A stretch of 64,000 nucleotides of DNA from Anaerolineales bacterium (lineage in GTDB: Bacteria; Chloroflexota; Anaerolineae; Anaerolineales; Villigracilaceae): the NCBI GenBank assembly GCA_020060625.1, contig JAGUZU010000115.1, forward strand, positions 1-64,000, written 5' to 3'. The translations under genes and the position numbers were made by a program. The notes under the pieces are model-generated. The model worked only from the letters and a program-made list of their open reading frames with translations, ran no database searches and was not told where the DNA came from. Below are positions 59,194 to 64,000 of this stretch, in pieces (within the stretch, counting starts at the first letter, position 1; the number at the start of each line of letters is the position of its first letter).

Positions 59194-60729
59194 ATGCAGT
59201 TTCTCAAAAACCGTTTCGATTACCTTTTCCGCTCCACGCGTGGACTGACACTGGTCGCCATTGCGGTGGTTTCCATTGTCACCGCCATCTTTGGCACACT
59301 TTCGGGACCGATGGTGGAATGGGGCATCAAGGATATCACCGTGCGCCTGCTTGGCATGAAGTTGGTGGAAGCCGAACGCGAGGGGCGCATCATCATGCTC
59401 TATCACACGATCGCGATGACCGTCACCGCCATCGAGGTCTATTTCATAACCGAAATGCTGCCGATGAAGCGCCACGAGCAGTCCATCGTCAATGGGACGA
59501 TTACAGTCGGCTACCTGACGGCGGTCGTTTTCGGCTTGCTCTTCGCCTATTGGGGTCACAACTTCACCTTTCACGGGTTGTTCCTCGTGGGGCAATCGCT
59601 GGTTTTCTTTGCAGGCATCCTGCTGACCATGGCGCTCAACCCCTGGCGGAAGGAATACCGCCTCGAAAAAGACTCGCCCTATGTCCGTTCCAAAGGCGGG
59701 TTGGATTTGGAGCGCATGGCATTCTTTGTCATGTCCATTGCCATGTTGGTTTCCGCCACCTTCGGCGCGGTGACAGGCTCATTCTGGGGCAACGGTCACG
59801 AAACCTTCCTTGGCGAAGACCTGATCCGCATGCCACACAAAACCGAATTGCAGAAAGCCATCATCGGACACCTGCACATCATGCTGACCCTGCTGGCAGT
59901 GGGCATTACTCTCATCGTCGGGCGCTGGGTCAAATTCAAGGGCATCTTGCAAAAGATCGCCATGCCGCTGATGGTGATCGGCATCATCGGCACCACCGCA
60001 GGCGCGCTTTCCGTCGTCTGGCTGGAATGGGCGCATACCATCATCTACGTCGGCTCGACCTTCATCATGCTGGCGGCGTTGATGTACGTCATCTACGCCT
60101 GGGACACACTCATCAAGGAAGGCACGGCGGGAATCAAAAAGCCCGGCTTTTTCCAAAAAATGGGAGCGCTGCTGAAGGACCCGCTCAAATTCGGTCCCGG
60201 CTGGCAGATGGTCTTCATGAATTTCACTGTCAGCGGCGTGGGTATTTTCATGGCGGTCAAACTGACGGAGATTTTCCGCGTTTGGCCCCATCGGGAGGAA
60301 CGCATCATCCTGACCGGTCATTGGCATATTCTCTCCGGGCTGATCGCCACCATCATCCTGATGTATTTCGCCGATCTTTCGGGGTTGAAGGGCAAAATTC
60401 GCCAATGGTTTGGCTGGCTCGTCATCATCATGTCTGACATTGCCTTCGCATCCGTGACCGTCTTCTCGATGAAGCGGCTCTTCGTCACCGAAGCCGAACA
60501 GCAAAGCATCGTCAACTGGTTGATGTTATTCACCGACATAGGCTTGGCGATGGTGCTGGTCGCGCTGGCGGTCTTCATGATTTGGAGGTTGTACGACTTG
60601 TTCCAAAAGAAAGGTCATTGGGCGAACGAATATGCAACGGAGCGAAGGATCAACGCGGAGGCGGAACTCGCGGAACAGAAGCGCAAACTCGAAGAACTTA
60701 ACGCCATCTTGAAGGAGGTGTCGAAATGA
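59194..60729 (+). CDS. 12-helix membrane protein with two GHxH motifs
   Basis: 511 residues, about twelve membrane helices, AGGAG before the ATG, and a C-terminal coiled coil (about 485-508). Histidines likely within or next to helices: H71 (MLYHTIAM), H122/H127 (WGHNFTFHG), H226/H228 (IGHLHIML), H281 (EWAHTIIY), H376/H378 (TGHWHILSG). The GHxH pairs recall the H-x-H of helix X in haem-copper oxidase subunit I, and the number of helices agrees. However, the order of histidines does not follow the canonical oxidase or NO reductase plan, and no HH pair is present. I infer a haem-binding membrane protein. Haem O synthase follows two genes later. Confidence 0.72.
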   Translation: MQFLKNRFDYLFRSTRGLTLVAIAVVSIVTAIFGTLSGPMVEWGIKDITVRLLGMKLVEAEREGRIIMLYHTIAMTVTAIEVYFITEMLPMKRHEQSIVNGTITVGYLTAVVFGLLFAYWGHNFTFHGLFLVGQSLVFFAGILLTMALNPWRKEYRLEKDSPYVRSKGGLDLERMAFFVMSIAMLVSATFGAVTGSFWGNGHETFLGEDLIRMPHKTELQKAIIGHLHIMLTLLAVGITLIVGRWVKFKGILQKIAMPLMVIGIIGTTAGALSVVWLEWAHTIIYVGSTFIMLAALMYVIYAWDTLIKEGTAGIKKPGFFQKMGALLKDPLKFGPGWQMVFMNFTVSGVGIFMAVKLTEIFRVWPHREERIILTGHWHILSGLIATIILMYFADLSGLKGKIRQWFGWLVIIMSDIAFASVTVFSMKRLFVTEAEQQSIVNWLMLFTDIGLAMVLVALAVFMIWRLYDLFQKKGHWANEYATERRINAEAELAEQKRKLEELNAILKEVSK

Positions 60730-61682
60730 AACGGACACTTTTCATCCTGACCATGCTTGCGTTGACCCTCGCCTCCTGCGGAAATGCCCCCAGCATTGGC
60801 TCCATTACGCCTCCCTTCATAGACCCGGGAATTGATCCTGAATCCTGGGCTTTGATCCCCGCTGGAGCCTTTCCCTATGGTCAGCACGACCATATCACCG
60901 AAGTTGACCATGACTACGAAATGATGGTCACGCCGGTCACCAACGAGCAATATGCCCGCTTCCTGAACGAAGCGCTGGCTGCAAGCGTGATAAGCGTCGG
61001 CGAGGTGGAAGTCGAAGCCGGAGAGCAGGTTTGGGTCGAAGTGGGAGCGCATGGTTTTTATCCCGGCGATCCCTACGACGGGTACAAGCACGAAGAGGAG
61101 ATCAAGCTCGGCGATAAACTCTACTTCCCCACCGAAGCGGATGGGGCGCGCGTCACGTTCGACGGGCAGACCTTCCGCGCCATCCATGAATACAGCAATC
61201 ATCCCGTTACGATGGTGACGTGGTTCGGCGCGAATGCCTACTGTGAATATTTCGGCTGGCGCCTGCCGAGCGAGATCGAATGGGAGAAAGCCGCGCGCGG
61301 CACGGAGTTGGTCGCAGAGCGCGGACATGGATTGCCCTTCCCCTGGGGCACGCACATCGAAGGCAACAACGCCAACTATTACTCGTCGTTCGACCTGTTC
61401 GAGAAGATGTTCGGCAAACTCGGCAACACCACGCCCGTCGGCTTTTTCAATGGAAATGTGTACGACGGCTACGAGACACTCGACTCCGCCTCGCCCTATG
61501 GACTATACGACATGGCTGGCAACGTCTGGCAATGGACGGGCGACGATTATCCCAAACAGCATTACCGCCACATGCGCGGCGGAAGTTTCTACTCGTACGA
61601 AGTTGACCTGCGCGTGTGGAAGTTCAACAGCGCGGGACCGCAGCATTACAGTCCGCAGGTCGGGTTCCGCTGTGCGCGGTGA
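60726..61682 (+). CDS. SUMF1/NirV-like lipoprotein
   Basis: 318 residues. Lipobox LASC in the first 20 residues. FGE-sulfatase fold: IPAGAFPYGQHDH, VTPVTNEQYARFLNEA, HPVTMVTWFGANAYCEYFGWRLPSEIEWEKAARG, GLYDMAGNVWQWTGDDY, MRGGSFYSYEVDLRV and VGFRCAR. The active-site cysteines after RGGS in true formylglycine-generating enzymes are absent, so it is of the NirV/EgtB-like type. NirV-type proteins are linked to copper nitrite reductase clusters in some bacteria. Starts within the stop of the 12-helix gene (ATGA), so the two are coupled. Confidence 0.88.
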   Translation: MKRTLFILTMLALTLASCGNAPSIGSITPPFIDPGIDPESWALIPAGAFPYGQHDHITEVDHDYEMMVTPVTNEQYARFLNEALAASVISVGEVEVEAGEQVWVEVGAHGFYPGDPYDGYKHEEEIKLGDKLYFPTEADGARVTFDGQTFRAIHEYSNHPVTMVTWFGANAYCEYFGWRLPSEIEWEKAARGTELVAERGHGLPFPWGTHIEGNNANYYSSFDLFEKMFGKLGNTTPVGFFNGNVYDGYETLDSASPYGLYDMAGNVWQWTGDDYPKQHYRHMRGGSFYSYEVDLRVWKFNSAGPQHYSPQVGFRCAR

Positions 61683-61710
61683 AGAAGTAAACATGTAGAC
61701 AGGTAAACAA

Positions 61711-61769
61711 GTAGACAGGTATACTTGCCGCCTGAACATGTGTACTTGTGTACGTGTATACCTGTCTAC
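61711..61769. repeat. GTAGACAGGTATAC inverted repeat
   Basis: GTAGACAGGTATAC (61711-61724) and GTATACCTGTCTAC (61756-61769), perfect 14-bp arms around 31 bases rich in GTGTAC words. A further direct copy of GTAGACAGGT lies just upstream (61695-61704). In the gap before ctaB. Confidence 0.85.
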
Positions 61770-61783
61770 CTTTAGGAGTTACC

Positions 61784-62668
61784 ATGTCCATCGCCCAATC
61801 GCAAATCGTAAATCTGAAATCCAAAATCGGCGCCTACTGGGCGCTGACCAAACCCCTGCAATCGGGCTTGCTGCTTGCGACGGGATTGGCGGGTTATATG
61901 AGCGCGCGCTGCCCCGTTCTTAACATCGGCACGATTTTGGGATTGGCAATCAGCCTCTTCCTTGCCATTGCAGGCAGCACCGTCCTCAACATGTGGTGGG
62001 ACCGCGACATAGACGCCAAGATGGGGCGCACGCAAAAACGCGCCACCTCATCGGGCTTGGTAAGCGAAAACGAAGTCCTGCGCGTCGGTTTGCTCCTTTC
62101 GATAATCGGCGTCGGCTGGGCGGTTGCGATGGACGCGCTCTACGGGCTGATCGTCTTTGCAGGTCTGTTCTTCGATGTGGTCGTGTACAGCATCTGGCTC
62201 AAACGCCGCACCGCCTGGAGCATCGTCTGGGGCGGCGTTTCGGGCGCCATGCCCATCCTCGCGGGGCGCGCGCTCGGTCTTGGCTTTATTGACTGGATCG
62301 GCATCACCCTCGCGTTCGGCGTCCTCCTCTGGATACCCACCCACACGCTCACCTTCAGCATGAAATTCGCCAAAGACTACGAAGCCGCCTGCGTGCCAAC
62401 CTTCCCCTCCGCCTACGGTCTGACCGCCACCCGCATAACGATTGCCGTTTCATCCGTGCTGGCGGCGGCGGCAATGGTCGTGGCGGGTTACGGCATCGGC
62501 ATGGCATGGGGCTTCCTGCGATTGCTTGGCGTGCTTTCGGCGGGGCTGCTCATACTTGCCCTCGTGATGACCTTCCGCCCATCCGAGCGCGTCAACTTCG
62601 GTTTGTTCAAATATGCATCCATCTACATGCTCGCCGCGATGATCCTGGTTGTGCTTGAGGTCATGTGA
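61784..62668 (+). CDS. ctaB: Protohaem IX farnesyltransferase (haem O synthase)
   Basis: 294 residues from the ATG at 61784, after TTAGGAG; the track's start 12 codons earlier lies in the inverted repeat. UbiA fold with nine helices; NMWWDRDIDAKMGRTQKR is the prenyl-diphosphate Asp motif, and YSIWLKRRTAWSIVWGGVSGAMPILAG the second conserved block of CtaB. Makes haem O for haem-copper oxidases. No oxidase subunit I of standard type is in the window, which draws attention to the 12-helix protein. Stop overlaps the next start (TGATG). Confidence 0.92.
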   Translation: MSIAQSQIVNLKSKIGAYWALTKPLQSGLLLATGLAGYMSARCPVLNIGTILGLAISLFLAIAGSTVLNMWWDRDIDAKMGRTQKRATSSGLVSENEVLRVGLLLSIIGVGWAVAMDALYGLIVFAGLFFDVVVYSIWLKRRTAWSIVWGGVSGAMPILAGRALGLGFIDWIGITLAFGVLLWIPTHTLTFSMKFAKDYEAACVPTFPSAYGLTATRITIAVSSVLAAAAMVVAGYGIGMAWGFLRLLGVLSAGLLILALVMTFRPSERVNFGLFKYASIYMLAAMILVVLEVM

Positions 62669-63273
62669 TGAAACTATCCCCTTCCGACCGCGTTCTGCTC
62701 CTGCTTACAGGCATCCTTGCCGGGTATCAAGTCGCAGTCGGCATAGACGGCTTCGACACGCTGCCCATCATTGCCTACACCGTCGGCTTTGGCGTTCTAC
62801 TCGTGGCGGGATTATTGATCTTCATCCTCGGCTTCGATGTGCTGGATTCGCCCCTCGTGGTCATCGTCTCGACGATCATCCCGCTCAGCCTTGCGACTGG
62901 GCTCGCCTGGCAGTACCTCGCCTCCTATCGGACCTCGTACCTGGTCTTCGCCATTGTCAGTTTCCTCGCCGTGATCTTGACCCGCGCGATTCCCATGCGG
63001 AACAAGTTCCCCGTTTTCGTTCTCGCCGTCACACACGGCGTGGCAGGCATGACGATATTCCTGCTTCCCATCATTCTCTCCATTCAGGGAAAAACTCCGC
63101 CACTGTTCGCACTGGTCGGTGTGGGCGGCGCATTGATCGGCGTGGGCGGGCTGCTGTTATCGTTTCTGAAAACAGGCAAACCGATCTTATCGAGGGAAAT
63201 AATTTTGAAATTATTCCCCGCCCTGCTTCTGCTGACAACGGCGTTTTTCGTGGCAGGTTTCAAATTCGGGTAA
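62668..63273 (+). CDS. Uncharacterised membrane protein, family C (copy 2)
   Basis: 201 residues from the ATG at 62668 (the track uses a GTG one codon earlier). About seven membrane helices. Related to the 58445 protein: LLLLTGILAGY against LLLLTGLIAAY, GFGVLLVAGLLIFILGFDVL, THGVAGMTIFLLPI. Start overlaps the ctaB stop, so it is translated with haem O synthase. Function unknown; an assembly or accessory subunit of a haem protein is possible. Confidence 0.8.
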   Translation: MKLSPSDRVLLLLTGILAGYQVAVGIDGFDTLPIIAYTVGFGVLLVAGLLIFILGFDVLDSPLVVIVSTIIPLSLATGLAWQYLASYRTSYLVFAIVSFLAVILTRAIPMRNKFPVFVLAVTHGVAGMTIFLLPIILSIQGKTPPLFALVGVGGALIGVGGLLLSFLKTGKPILSREIILKLFPALLLLTTAFFVAGFKFG

Positions 63274-63278
63274 CGCGC

Positions 63279-63318
63279 AAACCCTAAAGGTTTTGGAAAC
63301 CTTTAGGGTTTATTTTTT
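63279..63318 (+). terminator. Terminator after family C2
   Basis: AAACCCTAAAGGTTT - TGG - AAACCTTTAGGGTTT, a perfect 15-bp stem, followed by ATTTTTTG. Confidence 0.88.
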
Positions 63319-63332
63319 GAAAGGAGTACAAA

Positions 63333-64000
63333 ATGTCCACAAATAGTTTCTTCGCAAAGTTCCTTCGTTTCATCGGCATCCTGCTGATGGGGTTGACGGG
63401 CGGAGTAACTCTGCTCGGCGGCATCGGCACGACCTGCGCCGCGCTCTTCCCCACCAACTATGAAAGCATGGCGGCGCTCGCGCCCTTACAATGGTTGTAC
63501 ATCCTGTTCGTCATAACAGGGATTGCCATTGGGGTTTGGGGAATTTGGGCGACCATCAAACTCGTAAAGGGGATGTCTGACTCCTACAAAATGAGCCTTC
63601 AGGCATTGGTCGCAGGCGTGGTCATTGGATTCATTCACATCTACACTTCACGCGCCTTGCGCGGCGCGTCCATGCCGGTGGATGCGGTGGTGTACATCAC
63701 CATGCTGACGCTGGTCATCTTCCTGCTTTTCCGCATCCCGTCCATCTGGCAGGGCGTGGACTTCACGAAAGCCAGGACGAAAGATAACCTGCCCGCAGGC
63801 GGGGCAACAGCGATCTCGCTTGGAATCATGACGCTCACGATCCAATACACGATGGCTTCCACGCATACCTGGGGCGGCGTGAACTATGCGGATGTCTTCA
63901 ACACGTCCATGACGATCATTGGGGTTGGGTTATTGCTCTTGGGGGTGGGACTCTTCGTCGGCGCGGCGAAGGTTTGGGAAACAGGAAACAGGCTTCAAGT
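63333..64000 (+). CDS. Uncharacterised membrane protein, 5' part (runs off the window)
   Basis: Open from the ATG at 63333 (AAAGGAG before it) to the last base, at least 222 codons, so absent from the ORF track. Starts MSTNSFFAKFLRFIGILLMG. At least six membrane helices: GILLMGLTGGVTLLGGIG, WLYILFVITGIAIGVWGIW, LVAGVVIGFIHIYTS, VVYITMLTLVIFLLFRI, TAISLGIMTLTIQYTMA and TIIGVGLLLLGVGLFVG. No known family recognised. It may continue the membrane-protein cluster beyond the window. Confidence 0.78.
   Translation, partial: MSTNSFFAKFLRFIGILLMGLTGGVTLLGGIGTTCAALFPTNYESMAALAPLQWLYILFVITGIAIGVWGIWATIKLVKGMSDSYKMSLQALVAGVVIGFIHIYTSRALRGASMPVDAVVYITMLTLVIFLLFRIPSIWQGVDFTKARTKDNLPAGGATAISLGIMTLTIQYTMASTHTWGGVNYADVFNTSMTIIGVGLLLLGVGLFVGAAKVWETGNRLQ

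Noticed and set aside
59194-60729. Calling the 12-helix protein a cytochrome oxidase or NO reductase subunit I
   Set aside because: The order of histidines and absence of an HH pair do not match; only the helix count and one HxH agree.

Overview
The window looks like a chromosomal segment of an anaerobic-lineage Chloroflexota bacterium, most likely Anaerolineae. This rests on gene style (sensor kinase with a TolB-type propeller, RodZ-like protein, TgpA-like transglutaminase, many proline/threonine-rich linkers) and on the rich set of 'word-like' intergenic repeats. It is an inference; the partial 16S rRNA at the left edge would settle it. No phage or IS element is visible. No tRNA was recognised.

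Left to right. 1-1300: 5' two thirds of a 16S rRNA on the minus strand, with leader and a consensus promoter. 1342-7503: a decayed glycosyltransferase, then recR-ybaB-dnaX, a lamin-tail-domain protein, prmA, the DUF190/crcB fluoride pair and a Nudix hydrolase. 7662-12612: the heat-shock operon hrcA-grpE-dnaK-dnaJ under a CIRCE element. 12708-15596: a Fur-family regulator and a P1B-4 type (SPC/HEGST) metal-efflux ATPase. 15607-23082: a Ser/Thr kinase with a beta-propeller, a PAP2 phosphatase, a transglutaminase and a GAF-PAS-nucleotide cyclase. 23251-34869: housekeeping and salvage enzymes (M20, PfkB, TagI, DinB, M24, SDR, Lon, FolC) with three toxin-antitoxin modules: Phd/PIN, a VapBC whose toxin carries an in-frame stop, and MntA/HepT that appears to have landed in the start of a DUF503 gene. 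34965-46962: an SDR, MurJ, TPR-like and CopD-like membrane proteins, rimO, a duplicated-HTH RodZ-like protein, rplI, a FtsL/DivIC-like protein, a diguanylate cyclase and lysA.

46959-64000 is the least explained part. Two Crp/Fnr regulators are followed by a set of mostly uncharacterised membrane proteins: three duplicated families (here called A, B and C), a lipoprotein made of two nearly identical FmdE-like domains, a NapH/CcoG-like ferredoxin membrane protein preceded by an unlisted 54-residue gene, a 12-helix protein with two GHxH motifs, a NirV-like SUMF1 lipoprotein and haem O synthase (ctaB). Three transcription units in it have a perfect TGTGA-N6-TCACA operator and a fourth has a degenerate one. 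One of the two regulators has the recognition-helix residues that read this half-site in E. coli CRP. I infer a Crp-controlled respiratory or redox membrane system; its substrate cannot be read from the sequence. A further membrane-protein gene runs off the right edge.

A second theme is repeats. Four copies of a roughly 90-120 bp palindrome sit between co-directional genes, several word-like tandem arrays fill intergenic gaps, and intergenic-type repeat sequences have been incorporated in frame into dnaX, prmA, the metal ATPase, a methyltransferase, and probably lysA and folC. Several genes also have their -10 box six to nine bases before the start codon, suggesting leaderless mRNAs.
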